Virus record (IMG/VR): IMGVR_UViG_3300046002_006203
Location: 1 to 60,258 of that record
Reading direction: 5' to 3' (one strand)
DNA length: 60,258 nt
Source: a virus
Each line of letters begins with the position of its first letter. The stretch's first letter is position 1. Below, piece after piece: positions 40,896 through 50,200 of the stretch. A program made the translations under genes and the position numbers. The notes under the pieces were generated by a model. The model was not told where the DNA came from, searched no databases, and saw only the letters and a list, made by a program, of their open reading frames with translations.

Positions 40896-41437
40896 CAAAC
40901 CCCCGTGGCACATTCCGCGAAGAGCGCCTTGATGAACTGGCTGGCACGCGCGGCAAGGATGAAAGCCGCGCCGTCCGCAAGGGTGAGGTGGAAGGTGAAG
41001 CATTCGGGGCGGCGAAGTCGTTGCTGGCCTTGAACCTGTTTAGCCGCAGCGCATCCCTTGGCGCTGATGTGGCCCTAACTGTGGCAAACCAGTGGTATGA
41101 TGGACCGTTCATCGCGCTGACTTCCGGTCTGTGGATCGTGATGGCGCAGGCGCAACATCGCAATGATGCAGCAGTTGGCTCAAGTGGGCAGTTCGTGGCG
41201 CGGATCTGGGATGGCGCGGCGGTGCTGTCGGCTTCTGAAATGACCCATGACACCGCATCCGGCTCCGCACGCACGCTCTTTATGACAGCAATAGTCTCAA
41301 TCAAGGCCAACAAGCTGCTGACCTTGCAGGCGCGCTCGAATGTCGGAAGCGCAAACCTGAAACTCAAGGCCACAGCCCCCGCCGCTGGGGCTGATCTTGT
41401 CGCAACCCGCATCACTGCAATGCGCTTCGGAGGCTGA
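40892..41437 (+). CDS. Tail fibre-associated protein (181 aa)
   Basis: A charged N-terminus (REERLDELAGTRGKDESRAVRKGEVEGE) precedes a beta-sandwich-like domain (ALTVANQWYDGPFIALTSGLWIVMAQAQ). Probably part of the fibre network. No catalytic motif. Confidence 0.6.
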   Translation: MTNPRGTFREERLDELAGTRGKDESRAVRKGEVEGEAFGAAKSLLALNLFSRSASLGADVALTVANQWYDGPFIALTSGLWIVMAQAQHRNDAAVGSSGQFVARIWDGAAVLSASEMTHDTASGSARTLFMTAIVSIKANKLLTLQARSNVGSANLKLKATAPAAGADLVATRITAMRFGG

Positions 41438-41440
41438 CCC

Positions 41441-42502
41441 ATGGTCGATGTTCTCGCTCGTTTCCTTCTCCGCTGCGGCACAAGCACGCTATGGGCTTCG
41501 GTGAACCCGACCCTTGCCGCTGGTGAGCCTGCCTTTGAAACCGACACCAAGATGATGTGCGTGGGGGATGGCGTCACCGTCTACACCTCGCTGCCCAAGT
41601 TTTCTTCTGCAAGCGCGGTCGGTCAGTCCATTCTGACGGCGGCAGACGTGGCGGCTGTCCAGACTGCCATCGGGGCAAGCGCGCTAGGTAAGACGCTTTT
41701 GACTGCGGCTGATGCTGCCGCCGTGCGAACAGCCATCGGATCAGTCATTGGCACCGACGTTCAGGCCCATAATGCCAATCTAGCGGCTCTGGCTGCCATT
41801 GCCGGTATCGAAGGCGATCTGATTTATCGCAGTGCGACTGGATGGGCGCGACTTTCTAAAGGCATAGCCGGTCAGGTTCTCGCGCAAAATGCTGGACTGA
41901 CTGCGCCTGAGTGGATCACGAAAAACGGTGATGTGAACCTGCAAGTCTTCACCGCGTCTGGAACCTACACCCCGACTGCCGGATACAAGAAGGCTCTTGT
42001 GATCTGCACTGGTGGGGGTCGAGGCGGTGGGAGTGGTCCGACAGGTTCGAATGGTCCGGGTGGCGACGGCGGCGCGACGGCTATAACTGTCATTGACATA
42101 TCTGCTGCAACCCCAAGCGCTGTTACAATCGGCGCGGGGGGCGCTGGTGCGACTTCTGGTGCTTCTACTGGAGCGCCCGGTTCGGCTGGCGGAACTACTT
42201 CGTTGGCCTCTCTGTGTTCAGCAACAGGCGGGGGAGTTACCTATGCGGTGACTGGAATCTTTGGGATTCAAGGTGCCGCTGGTGCCAATAGAGATCAGGA
42301 CGGAAACGGTGGGGCTTCATTTTGGGGTGGTGGTGCGCCATCAACAGTGGTCCCTACCGGCGCGTCTGGGGAAACAGGTCAGTCTGCAACTGTCTATGGC
42401 AGCGGTGGCGGCGGCGGCGCGGGCGGCTCTGGGTCTGGTGCGACCAAGGGCGCGGGCGGCACTGGCGCGGCAGGCGTCGCGTTCATTCTCGAATTCAAGT
42501 GA
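41441..42502 (+). CDS. Tail fibre with tropism-determinant-like N-terminus and Gly-rich end (353 aa)
   Basis: The N-terminus (TLWASVNPTLAAGEPAFETDTKMMCVGDG) resembles the major-tropism-determinant/hyaluronidase-type fibre start. The middle has a helical coil (AADVAAVQTAIGASALGK). The C-terminal half is the Gly-rich fibre domain, beginning with FTASGTYTPTAGYKKALV. It likely binds the host receptor. The same Gly-rich domain type is in the 6716 gene. Confidence 0.75.
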   Translation: MVDVLARFLLRCGTSTLWASVNPTLAAGEPAFETDTKMMCVGDGVTVYTSLPKFSSASAVGQSILTAADVAAVQTAIGASALGKTLLTAADAAAVRTAIGSVIGTDVQAHNANLAALAAIAGIEGDLIYRSATGWARLSKGIAGQVLAQNAGLTAPEWITKNGDVNLQVFTASGTYTPTAGYKKALVICTGGGRGGGSGPTGSNGPGGDGGATAITVIDISAATPSAVTIGAGGAGATSGASTGAPGSAGGTTSLASLCSATGGGVTYAVTGIFGIQGAAGANRDQDGNGGASFWGGGAPSTVVPTGASGETGQSATVYGSGGGGGAGGSGSGATKGAGGTGAAGVAFILEFK

Positions 42503-42510
42503 GGCACAAG

Positions 42511-42936
42511 ATGAAGTTGGCAGAAATCAAAGACGGTGTGGTCGTCAACATCATCGTGGTTGATCCGAGTGCGATTCCAGACTGGTGCGCCGACTGGCCG
42601 ACCGCCGTAGGTGATGTTCGGATCGGCAGCGCTTATACTGATGGGGTGTTTTTATCCCAAGCAATAAATGACCCGCCTGCACCAACCATTGGAGAAATCC
42701 GCGCGCAGATGGTGTGCAGCCCGATGCAGGGGAAATTGGCGCTTGGGCAAGCCGAATGGTCCAAGATCGAATCCTACCGCGACATTGAAGCCACATGGGC
42801 GCAGCGTGTCGTTATCGACAGCGCGCAGGAATGGCGGCGGTTGAGCGAGGATATCCAGTTCTTCGGCTACCTGCTGCAATATACCGACGAGCAGATGGAC
42901 GCGCTTTTCATCGCAGCCATGCAGATTTCAGCCTGA
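42511..42936 (+). CDS. Fibre-companion/assembly-like protein (141 aa)
   Basis: Starts MKLAEIKDGVVVNIIVVDPS with WCADWP and YTDGVFLSQ, in the manner of small tail-fibre assembly proteins; the second half is helical. The ATG at 42511 is chosen because the upstream frame overlaps the fibre gene. Confidence 0.6.
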   Translation: MKLAEIKDGVVVNIIVVDPSAIPDWCADWPTAVGDVRIGSAYTDGVFLSQAINDPPAPTIGEIRAQMVCSPMQGKLALGQAEWSKIESYRDIEATWAQRVVIDSAQEWRRLSEDIQFFGYLLQYTDEQMDALFIAAMQISA

Positions 42937-42955
42937 CCAACAAGGAGCGCCTGCC

Positions 42956-43429
42956 ATGCACTTCTCCAAACGCGACCAACCGACCCTTCTGAAATACGGG
43001 CTTGAGGCCACCGGCGCCGTAGCCTTCCACAAGGATGCCATCGCCTTCGGGATCTACCCAGATCAGCCGACAGAAGACGTGGTGACGACTCTGCAAGGCG
43101 TCGGGGTGTTTCAGGATTTCACCACCGCCGAAGACGCGGAACTCCATATCGGCATGTTCGATGGCAAGCCGATGAACCGCACGATCATCAAGGCGTTCAC
43201 CAATCTGGCGTTCCACCCGCGCCTGTTCAATCTGCAACGCCTCTGGGTCAGCATTTCCGAGGACAACGCGACAGCGCAGGCAGCCGCCGTGCGCGTGGGC
43301 TTCCGGTTCGAGTTCCGAAAGCGGGGTGGATTTATGGGCGGCAAAGATGCTATCCTGCTGGCAATGGAGCGGCCCAACCCGATCCTCGCTGCTGCCAAGC
43401 GGAACGAAACCGAAGAAGTCGGCGTTTAA
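42956..43429 (+). CDS. GNAT-like acetyltransferase (157 aa)
   Basis: The order DAELHIGMFDGKPMNRTIIKAF, FNLQRLWVSISEDNATAQAAAVRVGFRFEFRKRGGF follows the GNAT fold, including the N-A-x-A..R.GF region for cofactor binding. Virion-region GNAT proteins are known in other podoviruses. The substrate is unknown. Confidence 0.65.
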   Translation: MHFSKRDQPTLLKYGLEATGAVAFHKDAIAFGIYPDQPTEDVVTTLQGVGVFQDFTTAEDAELHIGMFDGKPMNRTIIKAFTNLAFHPRLFNLQRLWVSISEDNATAQAAAVRVGFRFEFRKRGGFMGGKDAILLAMERPNPILAAAKRNETEEVGV

Positions 43430-43443
43430 CGCGAGGTAGAGTC

Positions 43444-44478
43444 ATGGGTAAGGCACCAAAGCCAGATCCGAACATCGGCATTGCAGCAAAGAAGTCGGCT
43501 GAAACCGGCGAAATGATGCTGAACTGGATGAAGGATCAGGCCCAGATCACGAATGGCTGGGCGACGGAAGATCGAGCGCGCGCAAAGACCGTGTTCGAGC
43601 CGATGCAAGATGCCTTCATTGCGGAGGCCAATGGCTTTGCATCGCCGGAGCGCAAGCAGGCCGCAGCCGATGCCGCCGCAGCCGATGTGGGGCTGCAAGC
43701 CGCGCAGGCAGGTGAGATTCAGAAGCGTCAGGCCATGGCAATGGGCGTCAACCCCATGTCTGGCCGGTTCATCAACGCCAGCGCCAAGGCTGGGACCGAT
43801 GCCGCATTGGCCGGGGCTGGCGCGGGGAACCTTGCGCGCCGCTCTGTAGACGATCAGGGTCGCCAGCTTCGGGCCGCAGCGGTCAACATGGGGTCAGGGC
43901 TGGCGGTCAACCCCGCTCAGTCCATGGGTATCTCGAATGGGGCTGTTCAAGCTGGAGGCGGCGCTGCCATGCAGGGCTATGGGCAGCAGGGCAACCTTCT
44001 GAACATGGACTTCCAGAACCGGATGCAGGCCTATCAGCAGCAACAGGCTGGCATTGGCGGCCTGTTCGGGGCGCTTGGCTCCGTTGCGGGCGCTTTGCCT
44101 GCTGGGTTCTTTGCTTCCTCCAAGGAAATCAAGCACGACAAGGCTCCAGTCGATGCCCTCGGCGCGATCCGCGATATGCCGGTCGAGCAATGGACCTATA
44201 ACGAGGGCGAAGGTGACGGAGGCACGCATGTCGGCCCCTATGCCGAGGATTTCCAAGCCGCCACCGGCGTTGGCGATGGCAAGAGCATCGACGCGATCAC
44301 CATGATGGGCCTGACCATGGGGGCCGTGCGCGAACTCGATGAAAAGGTCACGCAACTGCAAACGATCATGGGCGGTAAAGGCAAGCCGGATGCCAAAGCG
44401 CCAGCAATGGCGATGGGGGCTATCCAGCCGCAACAGCCCAGCAACAAGTCGCAGCGTGCGGTGAGGATGGCAGCATGA
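43444..44478 (+). CDS. Virion protein with C-terminal peptidase S74 chaperone domain
   Basis: The 344-residue protein has a helical, Ala/Gln-rich N-terminal 200 residues. A C-terminal S74 intramolecular chaperone follows, starting at FASSKEIKHDK (Ser-225/226, Lys-227), then VEQWTYNEGEG, HVGPYAEDFQAATG and the terminal helical coil (MMGLTMGAVRELDEKVTQL). S74 domains trimerise and self-cleave to mature fibres. Here the upstream part is not a fibre, so this is an unusual combination. Confidence 0.75.
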   Translation: MGKAPKPDPNIGIAAKKSAETGEMMLNWMKDQAQITNGWATEDRARAKTVFEPMQDAFIAEANGFASPERKQAAADAAAADVGLQAAQAGEIQKRQAMAMGVNPMSGRFINASAKAGTDAALAGAGAGNLARRSVDDQGRQLRAAAVNMGSGLAVNPAQSMGISNGAVQAGGGAAMQGYGQQGNLLNMDFQNRMQAYQQQQAGIGGLFGALGSVAGALPAGFFASSKEIKHDKAPVDALGAIRDMPVEQWTYNEGEGDGGTHVGPYAEDFQAATGVGDGKSIDAITMMGLTMGAVRELDEKVTQLQTIMGGKGKPDAKAPAMAMGAIQPQQPSNKSQRAVRMAA

Positions 44479-45173
44479 GCCTGTCAGCGTTTACCGGCTT
44501 TGCCAGTGGCTTTGCCAACTCCTATGGCGCACGCCGCGACCGTGAGGAAAGGGACGCCACCAAGGCCCGTCAGGACGCGCTGATTGCGGCCTATGGTGGC
44601 GCTGCTGGGGCTGGCGGCACTGGATACGCGCCAACGGGCGGCTTCGGGGCCAATCCGCAGGGCGGCACATATCCGGGCATGGATGGCACGCTGTTTGGCC
44701 TGATCGACAAGACCGAGGGCGGAGGTGCCTATGACACGCTCTACGGCCACTCCCAGAACGGTGGACGATTCGACAACATCGACGTGACCAAGATGAGTCT
44801 GAATGACCTCTATGCGTTTTCGGACCCGTCTGGGGAATACGGGCAATGGGTGAAGGCGAACAACCCGAAGGGCAACGTCGCAACCCCCATGGGGCGGCAT
44901 CAGATCGTCGGCACCACATTGCGCGCGGCGGCCACGGAAATGGGCTTGTCGCCTGATACGATTTTCACGCCGCAGACTCAGGACGCGATTGCTAACCACC
45001 TCGCCGGAAAGCGGATCGGTGGCGCAAAATCACCCGCTGCCAAACGCGCGGCCCTTCGCGCCGAGTGGGACGGGTTCAATGGCGTCTCTGATACCGCACT
45101 TGATGCCGCCATTGCCCAGTATGAGGCCAATGGTGGGATGCTTAAACCGCGCCCGATGGGCGTTCCGATGTAA
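44475..45173 (+). CDS. Virion-associated lysozyme/transglycosylase-like protein (232 aa)
   Basis: The N-terminal 75 residues are Gly-rich. From residue about 76 a lysozyme-like domain follows: LFGLIDKTEGGGAYDTLYGHSQ, LNDLYAFSDPSGEYGQW, ATPMGRHQIVGTTLRAA and FTPQTQDAIANHLAGKR, with a candidate catalytic Glu in DKTEGG. It would open peptidoglycan during DNA entry. It lies among internal virion genes and is separate from the muramidase lysin at 5023. Confidence 0.75.
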   Translation: MSLSAFTGFASGFANSYGARRDREERDATKARQDALIAAYGGAAGAGGTGYAPTGGFGANPQGGTYPGMDGTLFGLIDKTEGGGAYDTLYGHSQNGGRFDNIDVTKMSLNDLYAFSDPSGEYGQWVKANNPKGNVATPMGRHQIVGTTLRAAATEMGLSPDTIFTPQTQDAIANHLAGKRIGGAKSPAAKRAALRAEWDGFNGVSDTALDAAIAQYEANGGMLKPRPMGVPM

Positions 45174-45184
45174 GGACCATCCCG

Positions 45185-47170
45185 ATGAGCGCAGCATATG
45201 GCATTTCCAGCTTTGTCGATGGCTTCTTTCAGGGCCGCAACTGGCGCAACTCGCAAGAGGATCGCAAGGACGAGAAAGCACGCCAGAAAAAACTGGATGA
45301 AATCACCTTCGCCCGCGAGGCGCGCGCCGCTGATGAATACGGCTGGACCAAATCCCAGCGCGAGAAGGCCGCTGCCGACGAAGAGGCGCTTCGCAAGGCC
45401 TACGCCGAATCTGTAGATGCGGCAAACGGTTCCTTCGGCGCTACGCCGCCAGACGCAGCGCCCCAGTCTTCCCCTGTTGACCCCGTGACCGGCGTTGCAG
45501 CCAACCTTGGCATCCACATGGGCGCGATCCAGCCCAGCCAGCAGGGCCAGCCGCCGAATGAACTGCTTCCCGCAATGCGCGTTATGGCCGGTCAGGTGAT
45601 GCCGCAACCGGCTGGCCCGCGCCGCGCATCCGTTGAACCGGCTGGCCCTGCCTTTGAGCAGTCCGGTCGCGGCGTTCCGCCAAGCCCTGTGCAGCGCGCG
45701 GCATCATTGGCCCCTGAAACCTCTCCGCGCCCGCAGGAAAACCCCGCAGGCCGCTACGGCCCCGCATTTGAGCGGGTTGGTCGTGAAGGCCAGCAACGGG
45801 CGCAGCCGCAGCAGACTTCTACGCAGCAACCCCAACGCCAAGGGCCGGATGGCTATATCGTGGCCCCGGCTCCCAGTGCCGCCATTGCCGACGAACTCTA
45901 CCAGCAGGGACCGGCTGGCGTGCGGTATATCCAAGATCCGAACAGCAAAAGCGGGCCAGCCTTCGAGAAGACAGGGCGTAGTGCGGCACCAATCCCGATG
46001 GGGATCATGGAGCCAGACTATAACCACAAATGGGGTGAGGATGGAGGCTTGCTTTCTGATGCTGGCGAGGCGGCAAAGCGCGCGAACCGGGCTGTTGACG
46101 GCATTCCGCAAGGTGCTTTCAATCTGATACAGGACGCAGCAGGAGTAACGAATACCGCTCTGAATCCGTGGGTAAAATATGCCACCGGAACGGAACTGCC
46201 AATGCCACCTTCTTGGCAGGAAAATGGGAACGGTGGAGCAACCGGAAAATTTGACCCGCCAACGCAGCCCGCACAGCCCGCCGCCGCGGCTCCGCCCAAA
46301 GGTGTCGGCCCGCTCAAGGCCAACCTGCCCAAAGGAGCCACGCCGCAGCAGCAGGCATCGGCTGACTCTGCTGTCAATGCCATGGCTGAGGCCGCATCGC
46401 CTGCCGTTGAAGCCGCCGCCGCAGCAGCAGCGCCAGAAGTCGCAGCCATGGGCGCTATTGATCCATCCAAAGGCCCGACGCAGGCACAGAAGGACCGCGC
46501 TTCTGCCTCGTTCATGGAGCAATACATCAAGGTCGGCGCACCGATGGTGGTTGAGGAACTGTTGCGCCAAGGCAAGGTGGACAAGGCCCAAGAGTTTATG
46601 ACCTTCATCGAGCAGGGCAAGACCAAGGAGGCCATGAAGAACTGGGCGCAGGCTGCCTTTGCGATCACCAATGGAGACATTGACACCTTCGCTGAGAATA
46701 TCATCGAAGGTTACAGCTTGAGAGGCTATTACCCGGACGGCCTGTCCATCGTAAAAGACAAGTCCCATGCCATCAAAGGCAAGGACGGCACCACAAGTGG
46801 CTACATCGTCACGTTCAAGGATGATGCCACCGGAAATACGTTTGAACAGGTTTACGATAGCGTGGACGACATGGTGCTGGCTGGCATGACCATGTTGGAC
46901 CCGAAGAATGCCTTCGATCTTATCTCTGCCCAGAATGAGGCAGCGAAGGCGGCCGCATTGGGCGTGCAGGAGAAGGCCGACAAGAAGACCACCGAGCAGG
47001 ACAAGCAGGTGATCGACCTTATGACCGAGTTGATGAAGTCGCCCGAAAACATGGGAAAGCCCATCGAAGAGATCAAAGCGATGGCCGAGGCTGCTATCCG
47101 TGGCGCGCCCAAGCCCATCCCCGGTGGCGCTCGGTCAGGTGGCGCTCCGCCTATCGCATACCGCCCCTAA
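45185..47170 (+). CDS. Internal virion/ejection protein (661 aa)
   Basis: An N-terminal helical region (QEDRKDEKARQKKLDEITFAREARAADEYGW) precedes long Gln/Pro/Ala-rich stretches (about 90-430), then a helical C-terminus (FMEQYIKVGAPMVVEELLRQGKVDKAQEFM). Composition and position before the giant gene resemble podoviral ejection proteins. The start is the ATG at 45185. No enzymatic motif is visible. Confidence 0.65.
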   Translation: MSAAYGISSFVDGFFQGRNWRNSQEDRKDEKARQKKLDEITFAREARAADEYGWTKSQREKAAADEEALRKAYAESVDAANGSFGATPPDAAPQSSPVDPVTGVAANLGIHMGAIQPSQQGQPPNELLPAMRVMAGQVMPQPAGPRRASVEPAGPAFEQSGRGVPPSPVQRAASLAPETSPRPQENPAGRYGPAFERVGREGQQRAQPQQTSTQQPQRQGPDGYIVAPAPSAAIADELYQQGPAGVRYIQDPNSKSGPAFEKTGRSAAPIPMGIMEPDYNHKWGEDGGLLSDAGEAAKRANRAVDGIPQGAFNLIQDAAGVTNTALNPWVKYATGTELPMPPSWQENGNGGATGKFDPPTQPAQPAAAAPPKGVGPLKANLPKGATPQQQASADSAVNAMAEAASPAVEAAAAAAAPEVAAMGAIDPSKGPTQAQKDRASASFMEQYIKVGAPMVVEELLRQGKVDKAQEFMTFIEQGKTKEAMKNWAQAAFAITNGDIDTFAENIIEGYSLRGYYPDGLSIVKDKSHAIKGKDGTTSGYIVTFKDDATGNTFEQVYDSVDDMVLAGMTMLDPKNAFDLISAQNEAAKAAALGVQEKADKKTTEQDKQVIDLMTELMKSPENMGKPIEEIKAMAEAAIRGAPKPIPGGARSGGAPPIAYRP

Positions 47171-47265
47171 GTCGCTTGCTGCAATCGCACCAAATGGGGT
47201 ATGGGTAACGAACACCGGCTGCCATAGGATGTGTCAGCCATAGATACGACCGTGAGGGAACGTCT

Positions 47266-50200
47266 ATGGCGATTGACTTTGGCTTTGGCCCTATGGGCGC
47301 TATTCCTGAACCTCTGACTCCCGACCAAAAGCGGAAGAAAGTCGAAGGGATCGCGCTCAAGACGCAGGTTCCGGCCAACGTCCTGATGGCTCTCGATGAA
47401 GCCGGTATCTCCGACCATGAGGGCGCTGCAACGCAGATCGCGGCGGCCATGGCTCAAGGCAAGCCGCTTGATGCCGCAGTGGCGGATATTGCAGGCAACC
47501 CCGACACCGCCAAGGCGCTTATGAGCCGTGCCTATGACATTGCCGATGCGCTCTACCCGCGCGCCGCAGCGCCAGCGGCAACACCTGACACCGGACGGCC
47601 AAAAGAGGCGAACCTTTTGCGGGATGTGGCAGGGGTATTGGCGGTCGGCGCATCTGATGGCGCCGCAATGGGCGTTGAGTATCTTGGGTCTGCTGCCGAT
47701 CAGGGCATTTCTGGTGCCGCCTATGCCGCGAACAAATACCTTGCGAACCCAATACTCGAAGGCATCACAGGCAAAAAGGACATGCTGCCGACAGCCAGCA
47801 AGCCGCTTGATGTTCCGATAGCGGCTACGGCTGCAAGGGTTATTGCAGGATGGCTGGGAGAAGAAGGGCTTTCCGGCTATCTCGATGAAAGCCTTGTTTC
47901 GCAAGCGGCTCTGGATGCAGAGCAAAACTTCATGCCAACGGGCGACATTACCGACCCTTCTACACTTGCATGGGGGAAAGATCCGACCATTCGGGGTGCG
48001 GTGATTTCAGGAGCGCGCGTGCTTGGCACAATGGTTCCCGTGATCGCGGCATCGCTGTTGAGCAAGAACCCGACAATTGCAGCCGGGGCGGTTGGTGGCT
48101 TGATGGCCGGTGGCGATGGGCAACGACTTGCGGCCGACACAGTTGACGCCAAATGGGCTGAGAAAATGCCTGATGGCCGGTCACGGCTGGAAGCCGAGAC
48201 GCCGCTTTTCCAGAAATACCAATCAGAAGGCATGACTCAGGAACAGGCAAAAGACCGGATCAGGTCCGATGCTATGGCGTGGTCTGGTAATCTTCAGGCC
48301 GTCGTTGGCGCGTTTGGCGGTGCAGCAACCGGCGCAATAGCACGCGGAGGGCTTGCTAGAGCGGCGGGTGGGGGGATGGCCCAACGTGCGTCCGTATCCG
48401 GCATTGGGGCTGGGCTTGAAGAAGGCGCCCAAGAGGTTACGGAGGGTGTCGCCGCCCGAACCGGCATCAACATAGGTGCCGGAACTGATATCAGTGTCAC
48501 CGCCGAGTCATTTCCCAACGCAGTCCTTGGCGCAATGGGCGGCGGGCCTTTTGGTGCTATCGCTGGCGCAGCAAATGGGCCGCCCCAGCCTGTCAACCAG
48601 CCTAATCCCATCCCTCCCCAAACCTCTGGCGATGGCAGCGCCAGGGGCCAGGCTCCCGATATTGGTGCAGACGCCGGTTTTGCACCCGTGTCGGGGGCCG
48701 ACCAAGGCTTTGGTGCGATTCCACCCGAAGCCGCTCCGGTGCAGCCCGCAGCCCCGACCGGCCCGATTTCGGCGGCAGCGGCTAAGGCTCCCGACATGAC
48801 CCCGCAGCCGGTGGCGCCGGAAGCCCCGCCCATGTTCCCTGACATGAAGGCAGGCGCGGAAGTCCGCTTGAAGGCACCGGATGGCAAGATCTACCCCGCC
48901 AAGTTTCAGCGGGAAGAAGGCGGGATGGCCGTTGTCCGCATCGGCGGAAGCGAAGTCAGCATGTCGCCGGAAGAGTTCGATATGGCGGTCTATTCGGCCC
49001 GCATTGACGACGTAGAGGCCGAAGCTGCTGTCACCGGCAAGCCGATCAAGACTGCGCCCACGGCAAGCCCTGACGAGATTTTCGGAAATGTCGGCCCCGC
49101 CGACCCAGTGAAGCCCGACCTGTCACGCCCTCCCGTGCTGGCCGGATCGCTTGCGGCCCAAGCGCAGGCGAAAGGCCCAGCGGTTGCCACGCCTCCAGTG
49201 ATCGCTGGGCCTGCTATTCCCGCTAATCCACCCGCCGACGCCGGAAACAAGGCAAGCGAATTGCCTTCGGCCTTGGGCAGCATGGGAAAGGGAATGGCCG
49301 ATGGCCTCTATGATATGCTCTGGTCCAACGTCGAAAAGGGCAGCGTCAAGGATGCCAGCGGGTCCACAGACCCTATCCTGAAAGCCGCCAAGCGCGTGCG
49401 CTCCGTCGCTGGCAACACCCTGACTCGTGAAAACTTCAAGGAGTTTGCCCAGTCGCATTTCGCAATGATGCAGTTGCCGATTGAACAGCGCAGCAAGGTC
49501 TATGCGGAACTGGTGGCGAAATACACACCGGCAACCGGAGGTCAGAAAGATGGCGAAGCAACCACAGCCACCGTTCCCAACCCCGCAGCAAGCGGCGGAT
49601 TGGCTGGCACGGCACAAAATGATCCTGCCATCGGAAGCGCAGGAGATCCGCAACCTGCTGTGGAAGCAGGACTCAATCTGGATCGGCCCACAGAGTCACC
49701 TGTATCCAGCAATGACCAAGATCGCGGTTCTGAATTGGCCGATGCCGAGCCTGTCGGTCCACTGACCGGCAAAGTCGGCCAGCATTTCGCTGCCGGTGAC
49801 GAGCCGTTTACGACGAGCGGACGCAAAACCACGCCATTCCCGAAGATCGACGCCGCCTCTGAACGCAAGACTGCCAACACGGTCAAGCGGGTTGAACAAT
49901 GGCTGATGGCAAACGCTCTGGCCGAGGCCGAAGCGCGCGGTGACGACTTCAACGCCACCATGTTCCGCGCCAATCTCGAAAAGCCCAGCCAGTCGGACAA
50001 GGACTCCGCAGAGGCTTATTTGTTCGATGATGCCATGTCGGCAAAGAACATGCCGCCCGCGCCGAAGATCACCAAGCCTCTGGTGGCCGACAAGCCAGCA
50101 GACAAGCCGGATGAAAAACCGGAAGAGAAAAAGGAACCGTCCCTGCGCTGGGACACAGCCAAGGATTCTGGCCGCATTCCAGACGGCTATAGCGTGGAGG

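Noticed and set aside
39300-41577. Long minus-strand ORFs opposite tail genes
   Set aside because: Antisense shadows produced by high-GC codon bias; they have no recognisable domain.
48476-48799. +1-shifted ORF in another linker of the giant gene
   Set aside because: Unlike the two nested ORFs reported, it lacks a Shine-Dalgarno sequence and its product is low-complexity (Pro/Ser/Leu/Arg) without a plausible fold.
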